A DNA stretch of 64,000 nt from Raphanus sativus (taxonomy: Eukaryota; Streptophyta; Magnoliopsida; Brassicales; Brassicaceae). The translations under genes were made by a program, and so were the position numbers. Below the pieces are notes generated by a model. It was given only the letters and a program-made list of their open reading frames with translations, did not search any database and was not told where the DNA came from. Below, piece by piece: positions 35,232 through 47,321 of the stretch. The stretch spans positions 1-64,000 of the forward strand of contig NW_026615407.1 in the NCBI RefSeq assembly GCF_000801105.2, read 5' to 3'. Within the stretch, counting starts at the first letter, position 1, and every line of letters starts with the position of its first letter.

Positions 35232-36999
35232 GGACCATAAGTATTGGTGGTGTGGAAACACATGTAATTTTCGGCACTGGAGCTACACATAGTTTTGTGA
35301 GTCCATGTTTGGTCGGAAAGGGTTTGTTCCAGATTGGGACAGGGGATGATCCTGGCCTAGTGAGTGCGGCTAGAGGCCAATTGATGCCCTCATTAGGACG
35401 AGTGAAGGATATCCCAGTGGTGATCCAGGATAGGGTAATGCCTGTGGATCTTGTTGTGGTCCAACTCAAGAATCATGAGGTGATCTTGGGTATGGACTGG
35501 CTTGGAAAGAATCGGGCCACCTTAGACTGTCACCGGGGAAGGGTGATGTTTGAGAGTGGGTGTGGACCCCCGATCAGGTTCCAAGGTATTTGTCCAACCT
35601 CTGGATGCTTAGTGGTATCAGCAATCCAAGCGGAAAGGATGCTTGAGGGGGGTTGTGAGTCTTATATTGCCACAATCACCACTAAAGAGGTTGTTGGGGG
35701 TGGTGACCGGGACGGGATTCCGCTGGTCAGTGAGTTTCAGGATGTGTTTAGGTCCCTACAGGGCATTCCCCCTGATAGGTCAGACCCATTCATAATAGAA
35801 CTGGAACCAGGGATGGCCCCAATGTCAAAAAGTCCCTACCGCATGGCTCCTGCTGAGATGGCCAGCTAAAGAAGCAACTGGAAGAGTTGTTGGATAAGGG
35901 TTTCATACGCCCTAGTGTGTCGCCTTGGGGAGCACCAGTCCTCTTTGTGAAAAAGAAGGATGGTAGCTTTAGGCTGTGTATTGACTATTGAGGGCTGAAT
36001 AGGGTTACTATCAAGAATAAGTACCCATTGCCTCGGATAGATGAGCTGTTGGATCAGCTGAAGGGAGCAAAGTGGTTCTCTAAGATTGACTTGGCTTCAG
36101 GGTATCATCAGATCCCAATGGAACCAAGTGATATAAAGAAGACTGCATTCCGAACCAGGTATGGCCACTATGAGTTTGTGGTTATGCCATTTGGTCTGAC
36201 CAATGCACCAGCAGCATCCATGAAGATGATGAATGGTCAGAAACTTCTTGGATGAATTTGTAATCATCTTTATAGATGACATACTTGTATACTCCAAGAG
36301 CAAAGAAGACCATGAGAGGCATCTCCGGGCTGTGCTGGGAAGATTGAGAGAGCAGCAGCTCTTTGCTAAGTTAAGCAAGTGTAGCTTCTGGCAAAGGAGC
36401 ATTGGCTTCCTTGGACACATTGTATCAAGTGAAGGTGTGTCTGTTGATCAGGAGAAGATAGTGGCCATAAAGGCATGGCCTCAGCCTAAGAATGCCACAG
36501 AAGTCAGGAGTTTCTTAGGGCTGGCCGGCTACTATAGGAAATTTGTGAAAGGTTTTGCCAGCTTGGCACAGCCTATGACTCAGTTGACAGGAAAGGATGT
36601 TAAGTTTGTATGGCCAGAGGAGTGTGAGAGAAGTTTCTCTGCACTTAAGGACATGCTTACTAGTGCACCAGTCCTTGTCCTGCCTGAGGAGGACCAACCA
36701 TATGTGGTGTACACAGACGCCTCCATTACTGGACTAGGCTGTGTATTGACCCAACATGGGAAGGTCATTGCTTATGCCTCACGACAACTGAGGAAGCATG
36801 AGGGTAATTACCCAACGCATGATCTGGAAATGGCAGCAATGGTGTTTGCCTTGAAGATTTGGAGAACATATATGTATGGTGCCAAGGTTCAGATACTTAC
36901 AGACCATAAGAGTCTAAAGTATATTTTTACTCAGCCTGAGTTGAACCTGAGGCAAAGGAGATGGATGGAGTTTGTTGCAGATTGTGATCTGGAGATAAC
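35232..36999 (+). pseudogene. element B protease, reverse transcriptase and RNase H (5' part of pol)
   Basis: The protease motif reads IFGTGATHSFVSP at about 35264, with Gly where the catalytic Asp of FDTGA should be. Further on, MPVDLVVVQLKNHEVILGMDWL is typical of the lineage. RT begins with [12 protein letters not shown] one-base loss near 35863 shifts the frame into [21 protein letters not shown] at 35988-35990 replaces the residue after CIDY. A second shift near 36225 precedes [18 protein letters not shown], whose catalytic IDD is intact. RNase H follows with [26 protein letters not shown] and [11 protein letters not shown]. The frame breaks off at 36999, where element C entered. Confidence 0.9.
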
Positions 37000-37537
37000 T
37001 GTTGGGCCCAAATATGGCCCGATAGCTAACGATGAATAACAGAAAAAGATAACGGGCCGCGATAGGCCCATCGCAAATTCAATCTTCAAAAGCAGCTAAG
37101 CTAGAGCCGGAGGCTGTGAGCTAAGGATGTTCACTGGAGAGGTCACGGAAAGGAGGCAGCTCGTGGGCGTGTAAGTAGGCGCAGGACCCGGTCAAAGGGA
37201 AGCTGTTGCAAATCCCTCAAATTACGGAGAGGATCTCGGGAACCAGTTGGTGACGATCAAATGGAGCCTGAGGCTATTTAAAGAGGAAGTCAATCAGGAG
37301 AAAGTGATTCATTCAACCCTTATTCGACACAATACTCTCATTATCTTTGTAACATTCTCATTATCTTTGTAATCATCAAAGAACATCCTTTGTAACAACT
37401 CTTTTACCGAAATCATCAATACAAATCAAAGTTCATTCTACAATTTATTACGGGATTCAGCCCACGTTATCTTTCCCTAATCTTTCCTTAAACCTTAACC
37501 TGATCTAAAATCTAGGAGGTGAGTTTAATCCCTCACA
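37000..37537 (+). repeat. element C 5' LTR, 538 bp
   Basis: About 99 percent identical to 47765-48302. It contains a direct duplication of CTCATTATCTTTGTAA (about 37336-37372). Confidence 0.95.
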
Positions 37538-37539
37538 AT

Positions 37540-37557
37540 TGGCACCGTCTGTGGGGA
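37540..37557 (+). other. element C primer-binding site
   Basis: TGGCACCGTCTGTGGGGA begins two bases after the LTR. It has the TGGCxCCGTCTGTGGG form common in Tat-lineage elements. The exact tRNA was not assigned. Confidence 0.75.
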
Positions 37558-37590
37558 AGAAACAATCGAATCCCTTACTCTAACTTAAGG

Positions 37591-40242
37591 ATGAATCCTA
37601 CCGATCAGATAACGAATCCGTCTGATTCTAACCTCCCGATTCAGAGCGATAGCTCACCGAACGATGGAGGCTCTAGTCTCGTAACTCCGGAGCCTCGATG
37701 TGGCGATCACCGATCTGGGCAACAGCCTTCGGCTAGCGCTCGAACGAGCAAGACTGCCACCGGAGTGACTAACCCAAGATCCTCGGGTGGAACCAACTCC
37801 GGGCTTCCAGTCACCGAGAATCCTCAGCAGCAAACCGCTCCGAATCAAACGGAGGCTCAGCTTTCTGAGATTCGTCAGATGATGATGCAATTAGTAGACA
37901 AAGCTCAAGAAAATGAGCGTACAATGCATCAGCTAGCTGTTCGGCAGCAACGATTCGAAGAGATAACTAGATCTCTAAACGCTACAACCCAACCACCGCA
38001 ACATCAAGCTCCGGGGGTCACATTCCGAGATCGATTGACCGATCCCACGTTCCCCCGAGGACGTTTAGATTTTTCTCCTGATAGCACTGTTCCAGAAGGA
38101 CGGGGATCTGCTTTCCAGACACCTCATACTGGGACAGCTTCCGCGTTTAACCCACCCAACACCAGTGCTATGGGAAGTAACGTAGCGACAACCAGCTCCA
38201 CGCCCAGTCAAATTGCTGACCGGAGCACTCGCTTGCTTCCTCCGCCGCCTATTTTTAGGACCGGAGCAGGAGCATCCTTCCCATCCGGGGGCAGAACATC
38301 AGCTTCGGTTTATCAAACCAGAAGCTCAACCCCGAGTACGGACGGATATCAAAGGGCAGACACCGATAACCCAAGAGCCGGTGAGCGACTTAGCCCACCA
38401 GCTGCATGGGAAGATGAGCCAACACGATTCCGTCAAGAACCTGCTCGTCAGATACCTAATAATGACCCAAATGTCCTTCCTCTAGAGGGACCTGACGCCA
38501 TTCGCAGATATATGGAACGAACTCACGCAGCTCTCCAAAAGTTGAATGCTCAAGTTCATAAGGCAACGAGCTCAGCTCCCGAAATCGAGAGCTTGATTGA
38601 AGAAACCCGTGGGACTCCATTCACTGACAGAATTGCCAGCTCTTACATAAGAGATACCCGAAAAATTAGAATTCCTGAGTATGATGGGACCTCTGACCCA
38701 AAGGCCTATTTGAGAGCCTTCCGATTAGCTATCGTGAAAGCCCATTTTACGCAGGAAGAATGTGAAGCAGGTTACTGTAGGACATTCGCCGAAAACCTGG
38801 TTGGAACAGCCCTTGAGTGGTTTTCTGATCTCGAACCAGCCTCGATAGACAGTTTCGATCAGTTAACTAATGCCTTCATGAAGCAGTACTCTACCCATAT
38901 CCTGAAGCAAGCCTCTGAGGCTGACCTCTGGAAGGTCAGACAAGGAATGGGGGACTCGCTACGAGTCTACATCGAGAAATTCAGAGCAGTGAGAACTAAA
39001 CTCTCGAACCCCAACGACCAAGTCACCATCGAGGCCCTTAGAAGAGGTCTGTGGTACAAATCAGATTTCTGGTCGGAGCTAACACTCAATACTCCTCCAA
39101 CTATCGACGATGCTCTCCATAAAGCCACTAGATATATTACTTTGGAGGAAGAGACAGCTGCACTGGATAAACTCCACAAGAAACCTCAGAATCACTCGAA
39201 AGGTGAATCTTCAGAGGCAAAAGGACCTCATAAAAAAGGGAACTTCCGAAACAATCAGACTCAGGGAGAACATTCCTATGCAATCGAGGAGGATAAGGAA
39301 GAAAAACCTGTCGCCGCAGCAAACAAAACTCCCTGGTCAAAAGGCTTTGATAAGAACAAACATTGCTCCTATCACGATCGAGAAGGACACTCAACTGAGG
39401 AACGTTGGGACCTCCAACGACAGCTGGCAGCTAAATTCGCAGCCGGAGAAATAAAAGACGTGGACCTCAAAAAGCGACCGCCCTATCAGAAAAGAGGTCA
39501 CAGAGATACCTCTCCAAAACGCGAAAGGTCACCTGAGAAGGAGACAGATTCGCCACCTCCAGCTCCCAAGAAGAGAGTCGATATGATTCTCGGAAAATTC
39601 CCCCAAGGAAAAAGCCTACAAATCGAGGCTGTCTTGAGCAAACCGTCACCTCAATCGAGCCCCGGCTCGAGGGTGGACTGTATCCTTGGAGGATCCGATA
39701 TATGTCAAGACTCCATTAGTTCTATTAAAAATCATGTACGGAAGGCTGTATCTAACACGGGACCGAAGCCACCAAACCCCGAGTCCAATACTAAGATCTC
39801 TTTCTGGGAAAGTGAGACGTCAAACCTTGACAGACCTCACGATGATGTCCTGATCGTCACCCTGAACATCGCAGGATACGAGGTGCCTAAACTTATGATA
39901 GACACAGGAAGCTCTGTTGACCTCATTTTCTACAACACCCTGAAAGGGATGGAAATAGACGACTACGAAATTATTGGCCAAAAAGCTAATCTCGTAGGTT
40001 TTTTCGGAGAAACAGCTACCTCCTTGGAAACTATCAAACTCCCAATCATAGCTGGCGGAATAATGAAAATGACTAATTTAGTAGTAGCCTGGATTCACAA
40101 GATGAAAGCAGTAGCCTCGACTTATCATCAATGTGTGAAATTCCCAACACCTGAAGGAATAACTACCGTACATGGTAGCCAGAAGATTTCCAGGATCTGC
40201 TACCTGGGAGGATTCGAAATCCTCAAAAAATCCCCCCAATAG
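37591..40242 (+). CDS. element C gag-protease polyprotein, open, 883 aa
   Basis: The first ATG after the primer site is at 37591 (MNPTDQITNPSD) and the frame stays open to 40242. Residues 1-330 are Pro/Ser/Thr-rich with a short coiled coil. The gag core includes IRIPEYDGTSDPKAYLRAF, AGYCRTFAENLVGTALEWF, FMKQYSTHILKQASEADLW and YITLEEETAALDKL. A short Cys/His segment, CSYHDREGHSTEERWDL, corresponds to the Tat-type knuckle but has Arg at the position usually occupied by the last Cys. Protease follows: PKLMIDTGSSVDLIFYN with intact DTGS at about 39901. The sequence then runs to the end of the flap. This is the only long intact retroelement frame in the window. Confidence 0.9.
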   Translation: MNPTDQITNPSDSNLPIQSDSSPNDGGSSLVTPEPRCGDHRSGQQPSASARTSKTATGVTNPRSSGGTNSGLPVTENPQQQTAPNQTEAQLSEIRQMMMQLVDKAQENERTMHQLAVRQQRFEEITRSLNATTQPPQHQAPGVTFRDRLTDPTFPRGRLDFSPDSTVPEGRGSAFQTPHTGTASAFNPPNTSAMGSNVATTSSTPSQIADRSTRLLPPPPIFRTGAGASFPSGGRTSASVYQTRSSTPSTDGYQRADTDNPRAGERLSPPAAWEDEPTRFRQEPARQIPNNDPNVLPLEGPDAIRRYMERTHAALQKLNAQVHKATSSAPEIESLIEETRGTPFTDRIASSYIRDTRKIRIPEYDGTSDPKAYLRAFRLAIVKAHFTQEECEAGYCRTFAENLVGTALEWFSDLEPASIDSFDQLTNAFMKQYSTHILKQASEADLWKVRQGMGDSLRVYIEKFRAVRTKLSNPNDQVTIEALRRGLWYKSDFWSELTLNTPPTIDDALHKATRYITLEEETAALDKLHKKPQNHSKGESSEAKGPHKKGNFRNNQTQGEHSYAIEEDKEEKPVAAANKTPWSKGFDKNKHCSYHDREGHSTEERWDLQRQLAAKFAAGEIKDVDLKKRPPYQKRGHRDTSPKRERSPEKETDSPPPAPKKRVDMILGKFPQGKSLQIEAVLSKPSPQSSPGSRVDCILGGSDICQDSISSIKNHVRKAVSNTGPKPPNPESNTKISFWESETSNLDRPHDDVLIVTLNIAGYEVPKLMIDTGSSVDLIFYNTLKGMEIDDYEIIGQKANLVGFFGETATSLETIKLPIIAGGIMKMTNLVVAWIHKMKAVASTYHQCVKFPTPEGITTVHGSQKISRICYLGGFEILKKSPQ

Positions 40243-41775
40243 CAATTACAGATCCAGGAGGGTCGTGAGATGCAACAAAATATTCGAGGTCCCCCTAGGA
40301 ACCTCACCGAAAAAGTTTGCATCGACGACTCAAACCCTGAAAGACAGGTAAACATCGGATCTGAGCTACCTCTTGAGACCAAAAAGGAGCTCATCGACTT
40401 CTTGAAAAGCAATGTCAAAACCTTTGCATGGACCACCAGGGACATGAAAGGTATAGATCCGAACGTCACCACTCATAAACTGAGAGTAGACCCCACTTTC
40501 AAACCGATCAAACAAAAGCGTCGCAAGCTGGGCCTCGAAAAGGCTCAAGCTGTTAACGACGAAGTTGACCGACTTACGAAAGCTGGGTCCATTCGAGAGG
40601 TGCACTACCCTGACTGGTTAGCTAACCCGGTAGTTGTAAAAAAGAAAAACGGGAAATGAAGAATCTGTATAGATTTCACCGACCTAAACAAGGCTTGTCC
40701 TAAAGACAGCTTCCCGTTACCTCACATTGACCGCCTGGTTGAAGCAACAGCTGGCCATCGACTCTTGTCCTTCATGGATGCCTTCTCAGGGTACAACCAA
40801 ATCATGATGGATTCTGAGGATCAAGAAAAAACTGCATTCATAACCGAACGAGGAACCTATTGCTACAAGGTTATGCCATTCGGGTTAAAAAACGCAGGAG
40901 CTACCTATCAGAGGCTAGTAAATAAGATGTTTGCTGGACAACTCGGAAAAACCATGGAGGTCTATATTGACGATATGCTAGTCAAATCCTCAGCTGGAGA
41001 AGATCATATCTCCCACTTAAGGGAATGCTTCGATATCCTTAACGAATACGATATGAAGCTCAATCCCACTAAATGTACGTTCGGGGTACCCTCAGGCGAG
41101 TTCCTATGTTACCTCGTAACTGAAAGAGGTATTGAAGCCAACCCGCAGCAGATAGCGACCTTCCTAGAAATGCCGTAACCTAAGACAACCAGAGAGGTAC
41201 AGAGATTGACTGAACGAATCGCAGCATTAAATCGATTCATATCCAGGTCAACCGATAAATGCCTCCCATTCTATAAACTTCTAAAAAATAATAAGAACTT
41301 CTTATGGGAAGAGAAATGTGAGGAAGCCTTCAAGCAATTGAAAGCTTACCTCTCCGAACCTCCGATCCTGTCCAAACCTGTAGTAGGAGAGCCACTGTAT
41401 CTGTACCTCGCCGTATCAACTGCTGCAGTTAGCGGCGTGCTGGTACGAGAGGAACAAAACGAACAAAGACCTGTTTATTACACTAGCAAGAGTCTAATAG
41501 ACGCCGAAACAAGGTACCCTGCCATGGAAAAATTAGCGCTAGCGGTTGTAACAGCTGCCAGGAAATTACGACCTTACTTCCAATCACACTCGATCATCGT
41601 AATGACTTCGCAACCATTACGAATGATATTGCACAGCCCCAGCCAGTCAGGGCGATTGGCTAAATGGGCCATAGAGCTCAGTGAATACGACATCGAATAC
41701 AGACCTCGAGCAGCAGCAAAGGCTCAGGTCCTTGCCGATTTTATCATTGAGCTAGCATCCGAGCAATTAGACTAG
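40243..41775 (+). pseudogene. element C reverse transcriptase and RNase H
   Basis: KLRVDPTFKPIKQKRR and LANPVVVKKKNGK lead to a TGA at 40657-40659 where this lineage has Trp (TGG). RICIDFTDLNKACPKDSFPLP, SFMDAFSGYNQI, KVMPFGLKNAGATYQRLVN and the catalytic VYIDDMLVKS (about 40963) follow. A TAA at 41176-41178 breaks the thumb (FLEMP, then PKTTREVQRL). RNase H has YLAVSTAAVSGVLVREE, where the first catalytic Asp is not obvious, and ALAVVTAARKLRPYF. The frame ends with TAG at 41773-41775. Catalytic RT residues are kept; the breaks are few. Confidence 0.9.
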
Positions 41776-41778
41776 GAA

Positions 41779-42453
41779 ATGGAAGCTCCAAAATGGAGCC
41801 TGTATGTCGACGGAGCCTCATCAAAACAAGGCTCCGGTGTCGGGCTAAGGCTGACTTCTTCAGCTGGAGAAACCATCGAGCAGTACTATAGGCTCGGATT
41901 CAGCGCCTCAAACAACGAGGCTGAATACGAAGCACTAATCGCAGGGCTAAAACTCGCCCTAAGCCTCGGAATCCGAGAGCTAAACGCTTATAGTGATTCA
42001 CAGCTAATAGCCAGCCAGTTTCATGGAGAATACGAAACGACGGACGAAAGAATGGGGGCATATCCCGAAGTCGTCCAGAACCTCACTAGGCAGTTCGACA
42101 AGTTCGGGCTAACAAGGATCCCACGAGGAGAGAACTCCTCAGCAGATGCGTTGGCTGCTTTAGCCTCCACATCAAACCCTCTCATAAAACGAATCATACC
42201 CGTAGAAGGAATCGAAAAGCCAAGTATCGACATAGCTACTAAAGCTGAGATAGACAGCAAGCCAAAAGAGCAAACCGAAGGTAACTGCCCTAAAACGGTA
42301 GCTACCCAAGTTCTCACAACATTCTGGTTCCCAAAAGCCAAAATACGTAGCTTTAAAAAGCATACCTCCGGGAACACGATCCAAAACACGGTGAACAAAG
42401 ACAAAAATGAAGGTATTCCCCGAAATTCAGACTCCCAGGAGCTAATCCTATGA
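41779..42453 (+). pseudogene. element C second, archaeal-type RNase H domain
   Basis: SLYVDGASSKQGSGVG, NNEAEYEALIAGLKLA, AYSDSQLIASQ and NSSADALAALAS supply the expected D, E, D and D of an aRNH domain. A second RNase H after the first is diagnostic for Tat-lineage elements. The domain itself is unbroken but cut off from RT by the TAG at 41773. The tail after residue 140 (42200-42453) is a low-complexity linker. Confidence 0.88.
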
Positions 42454-43961
42454 ATACCTCCGGGGGCACCATCCAGACCTCGGACCCAATCGTCTGCAGA
42501 GTCAAAACTAGAAGTCGCTCAGCTCTCAAAAATTCATTTGGGGGCACCATCCAGACCCCGGAGAATAACGAGGAAATTGGAGATATTCCTCAGAATTCAG
42601 ACTCCCTGGAGCCTAATCCTACGAATATCCCCGGGGGCACCACAACACCAGGTCTCGAACAGGAACCTCCCTCGTCTCTTCATAACGAAGTTGTAGGGAG
42701 AGAGGACTGGAGAAGACCAAACACGCAATACATCCTGGAGGGAAAGACTCCACCCAATAAATGGGAGGCTCGAAAACTCAAAGCATTGAGCGCGAGATAC
42801 TGCATAATCAACTCCGTCCTCCACAAACGAAGCGTTTCCGGACCTTACCTAAAATGCGTCCATGGCCTCGTTGCTATGAAACTCATGAAGGAAATGCACG
42901 ACGGCTCCTGCAGGAACCACTCTGGAGGCAGAGCTCTAGCTATCCGAATCAAAAGACATGGCTATTTCTGGCCTACCATTATTGCAGACTGTGAGGTCTA
43001 CTCTTCCTCATGCGACAAATGCCAGAGGCATGCACCGATTATACACCAACCTGCGGAAAAGCTATCCAGCATATCCGCCCCTTACCCATTTATGAGGTGG
43101 TCCATGGACATCGTAGGACCACTAGTAGCGTCAGGAAGTGGAAAGAAGAAGCTACGCTTCCTCTTAGTCCTAACAGACTACTTCACGAAATGGATAGAGG
43201 CTGAAGCTTTCCAACAGGTAACCAGATTCGAGGTCGAACGATTTGTGTGGAAAGATATCGTGTGTAGACACGGCGTCCTATACGAAATCGTGACTGACAA
43301 TGGAGGGCAGTTCATATCTCACGACTTCAAAATATTTTGTGACAAATGGAATATCCGCCTGACCTTCTCAACACCTCGACACCCTCAAGGAAACGGCCAG
43401 GCGGAGGCTGCTAATAAATCAGTATTAGCAAACCTCAAGAAACGCCTCGGAACCCAGAAGGAACTCTGGTCAGAAAAGTTACCTGAAGTACTTTGGGCAT
43501 GTCGAACCACCCCACGAAAGGCTACAGAGGAAACCCCTTTCTCCTTAGCCTACGGGATGGAAGCTGTCGTCCCAGCCGAAACCATTGCTGGTAGCCTCCG
43601 CCGGGAACTCTGTACGTCCGATCCTGCAGCTAATGGCCAGCTCCTGACGGACAGCCTCGATCTAATCTAGGAAAGACGGGACCGAGCTCTGATTCGCATC
43701 CAAAACTATCAGCAAGCAATGACACGACAGTACAATTCCAAAGTCAGGCCTCGACAGTTCGCTGTAGGTGACCTAGTACTTAGGAAAGTTTTCGATGGAA
43801 CCAAGGAACCAGATGCTGGGAAGTTAGGAACCAACTGGAAGGGTCCATATCGGATCATCCATGTGGTACGACCTGGCGTTTACAAGCTCCTAAAGGTGCG
43901 AACCGGGGTACCTGAAATCAGATCGTGGAATGCCACGAATCTCAAAAGATACTATCATTAG
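42454..43961 (+). pseudogene. element C integrase
   Basis: The linker starts with three copies of a Gly-rich motif (GGTIQT at about 42460 and 42541; GGTT at about 42632). The HHCC finger is MHDGSCRNHSGG with CDKCQRHA (42894-43032). The core has SMDIVGP at about 43106, VTDNGGQF at about 43292 and PQGNGQAEAANKS at about 43384, giving D, D and E. TAG at 43668-43670 interrupts the frame. The C-terminal part (MTRQYNSKVRPRQFAVGDLVL through NLKRYYH) continues to 43961. No chromodomain is present. Confidence 0.9.
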
Positions 43962-44189
43962 GTACCTAAAATTCTCGAACTACGTTAGGCTTGATCCCTT
44001 GACTGGGTACATAGGTAACTCCGTCATGAGTGCAGCCCCAACACTCTGTTCATCACGATCAAAGGGGGCATATGTCTGATTAAAATCACATAGCCCAAGC
44101 AGCAATTGTACGATTATTATATACCGTGTATTCCATTGTCAATAAAACAATTATCTTCGATACCTCGACTCTTTAAAAATTCAGGTTTC

Positions 44190-44465
44190 CAAGCACCTGG
44201 ACCTAAGGTCTTAAAACCCTTAATATTCTCGAAGGTCTTAAAATCCTTCAAACGAAATCAAAATTGATAAACTTAAACCTAAGGTCTTAAAATCCTTAGA
44301 AACCACCAAGGTCTTAAAATCCTTCAAACAAAATCAGGTCTCCACGGATCTGAACCTAAGGTCTTGAAATCCTTAACAAAATACAAAGGTCTTAAAATCC
44401 TTATCAAATCTCAAAAGGTCTTAAAATCCTAAGCAAGTTTCAAAGGGTCTTAAAATCCCACAAAC
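44190..44465. repeat. degenerate tandem repeat with GGTCTTAAAATCC core
   Basis: Eight copies of AAGGTCTTAAAATCCTT or close variants occur at intervals of about 20-50 bp between 44190 and 44465, in the non-coding part of element C after integrase. Two further copies of a related TTTAAAAGCC motif lie at about 44760 and 44817. Confidence 0.8.
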
Positions 44466-44909
44466 GAATTCAGGTTCCCATGAACCACTCTCAAAAGAGA
44501 GTCCAAACCGAACTCAAAACCTTGAGCTAATCTCGATATTTCAAGAATTCCTCTTAAGGAACCAAAGACAATCCAAATCTTCTAGACTTATCATAAAATC
44601 CGAGATCGAACTCTGAGGATTCACTAAACCTCTTAGTTAATAACCGCAATACATTTCCTATCAAAACTCTTAACAAAGTACGAATTTATCCAAAAAACGA
44701 CTAAGTCAAATCAAAATACTTGAAACGAAGCTAAAAACCAAGTTTAGATAAAAAAAAGGGTTTAAAAGCCTTCACAGGCTACCAAGGGTTCCGAAGACCC
44801 TAAAACAAGTCAAGGTTTAAAAGCCTCCTCAGGCTGTAGATCTGATACATAAATAAAATAAAAGGCCACTGGGCAGAAATCCTAAAAACACACGAAAGAG
44901 CCTCAGCTC

Positions 44910-47321
44910 TTAGACTTCCTTATCACCCGAGCTCTTCTCAGCTCCCTTATCAACCGGATCATCTTCCTTGTCAGGAACTTCTTCCTCCATTTCCTTGTCG
45001 TCATCTCCCGGGGTGGCTTCAACTGGGGCTGAGTAAGAACCCACCAAGCCTAAGTTAGAACCGTACTCTCCAGAATAGGAGAGGTTAAACATATTGATCT
45101 CGAAAGTACCTGAGCTCTCAGAGAGTTGAGGAAGAGGGAGCTTGCTGATCGAGAAGTCCGAGACTTGCGCCTTTTCGTACGCAGCAGCCGCCTCCGGCAT
45201 CAAAGTCATTAGACGATTATACTCGTCCTCAGCATTCTGGATTTCATTCTCCAGCATATCCTTCAAGAGGTCGGTGTTAGCCTGAAGCTCTTGAGCACAC
45301 ATCTGGAGCTCGACCTCATCCTTTTTCTTAGCAAACTTCTCCTTCACGGAGGCCAAGATCTTGTTGTAGGCACCAGCTACCTCCTTCTTTCCTCTCCTAA
45401 CAGCCAGCTTGACCTCAGCTTCCTTGTTCTTCTGGTTGTCTTGGGACGAAGCAATCAGTTCCTTGACCTGATATTCGGCTATTTTACGAGCAGACTCCAA
45501 CTCAGCAATCTTCCGGCTCTTCACTTGGATGTCCACCGTTTGACTCTCAATCTTCCCTTGCTGAATGTCGGCTTTGGAGCCAAGTTTCTTGACCTCAGCT
45601 TGAAGTTCAGAGACCTGAACCCGAGCCTGGTCAAGCTCCATCTTAGTAGCTCTAACTAGCTCAGTAACCTGAGCTAGCTCACCAGCATCGGGGGCATTGT
45701 GAACAGTTAAAAGACTAGAATAGAGACCATACCTGACCCATGAAGTGGGCAATCTCAACATACTCCTCCTTGTTCGTGAGATTGGCGGTTGAGGGAAGGG
45801 CGCATCCGGTTCTCTTCATATGCCTCATTAGCGTAGCCAAACCCCACGAGTCATTGAAGACTGATCCAGGCTTCGAGTGAGTGAAGTTCCAGCCGACGGT
45901 TCCTCCTCTAGAGGAAGAAGAGGAAGACCTAGAAGGTCTGTCAACTTGGTCGGTCCTGGACCTCTTGCTCCTCGGAGGCTCAAATTCATGAGTATCCTTC
46001 ACTATTTGAGGATCAGCTTCCACCTCCGGACCTCAGGGTGAGGGAAAACTTCTTGAACCTTGGGCTCGGAACGACCGGCATCTTTGGCAGGAGCAGAGCC
46101 TCCATCATCAAGAACATCCTTCACCGTGCTGAGGAAGGATCCTCCTTGATTCTTGTCGCTTCCTCGAGAGGAGCTGGCAGCTTTAGTCGATCTACCCCTG
46201 GAACGGAACGAAGGCTGGATAGGCATCTTCTGTGACTGAGTCTTTTCTGAGGTGCTGGCTCCTGACGAGACTGAGAATATCGATTCACCTTCAGAAACTG
46301 AATCAAAAGAAAAATCCTTAATCCCCAAAAGACAAATTCAAGCATCAAAGATTTGAAATCAATGAAAGAAGACTACCTTCTAAACCAGCGACCGTAACTG
46401 AATCAGGAAAGGAAGCCTTGTATCGATCAGGGAACCTAGCTGATCCAACTCTCGAGGTAGTGTAAGCTGCCCAGGTATTGGGGTTGTGCTGCAGCTTCCT
46501 ATAGAGAGCTCTGGTGAGTTTATCGGATAACTTGACAGGGTCTTTAATCTCTGCAAGAAGAATCAAAGGGGGTTAGCAAATCACGATAAGCAAAATAAAT
46601 ATGCAAACACATCCCTAAAATCCTAACCAGAAATATCAGACCAAGAGGTCCTGAGGTCTCGGCCTACAGGAATCGAAGGCTCAATCTTGACATAAAAATA
46701 CTTCTTCCGCCAGTCATCGTCACTGGCCGTAAACTTGAAGATGCCTAGCCCTGGACGACAGGGGAGATAGTAGGTCCCGCTTCCGCCATCTTTGGTAGTG
46801 CTCTCCTTTATCAGGAAGAGACTCATTTGCTCGGTCAACCCCACGATAACTCCTTCTTCCTTAGCCCTGGTGATGAATCCGTTTATCACTCGGATAACCG
46901 AGGGACAAAGTTGGGAAAGGGCCAGTTGATAATGATCTAGGAGATCTAGCAAGAGGGTGGGGAGAGGGAACCTAAGATGACATTTAGAGATATACTTCTC
47001 GTGAACACAGAACCAACCCTCCGGAACGGTTTCGGGGGTTTCATCATCGGTACAAGCTCTGGCTAAATCACTCTTGCCGTGAGCTTGGACAACGAGGTTG
47101 ACAACGTCCTGACTCTTCAACAGCGAAGGAGAGTGGGGCCCAGAGGAGGCGCTCTTGCCATCTTTCTTCTTCATCCTCTTGACTCTCGCTCCGATTGAGT
47201 CTTTGGCCTTTTTCTTCTTGGCATCCTTCTTCATCCTCTCACCAGCTTCTTGCTTAACCTTCATAATACGAACACCGGAAGCAGAAATTTGAACCTCACC
47301 GGAACCTTCCTTTTGACTCAT
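44910..47321 (-). CDS. element C antisense multi-exon ORF (PF04195-like, coiled-coil)
   Basis: Antisense to the element, an ATG at 47321 starts MSQKEGSGEVQISASG. Likely exons are 47321-46628, 46550-46377, 46297-45733 and 45668-44910, each with GT-AG borders and compatible phase. Exon 1 is Lys-rich, then has WFCVHEKYISKCHLRFPLP and LLDHYQLALSQLCPSVIRVI, the pattern of the putative gypsy-type transposon domain PF04195. Exon 3 is Ser/Arg-rich. Exon 4 is a long coiled coil (VTELVRATKMELDQARVQV onward) with a very acidic C-terminus (EEEVPDKEDDPVDKGAEKS). A one-base shift near 46030 breaks exon 3, so this copy is probably defective. Antisense ORFs between pol and the 3' LTR are known in Tat-lineage elements. 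Their role is not established. Confidence 0.65.
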
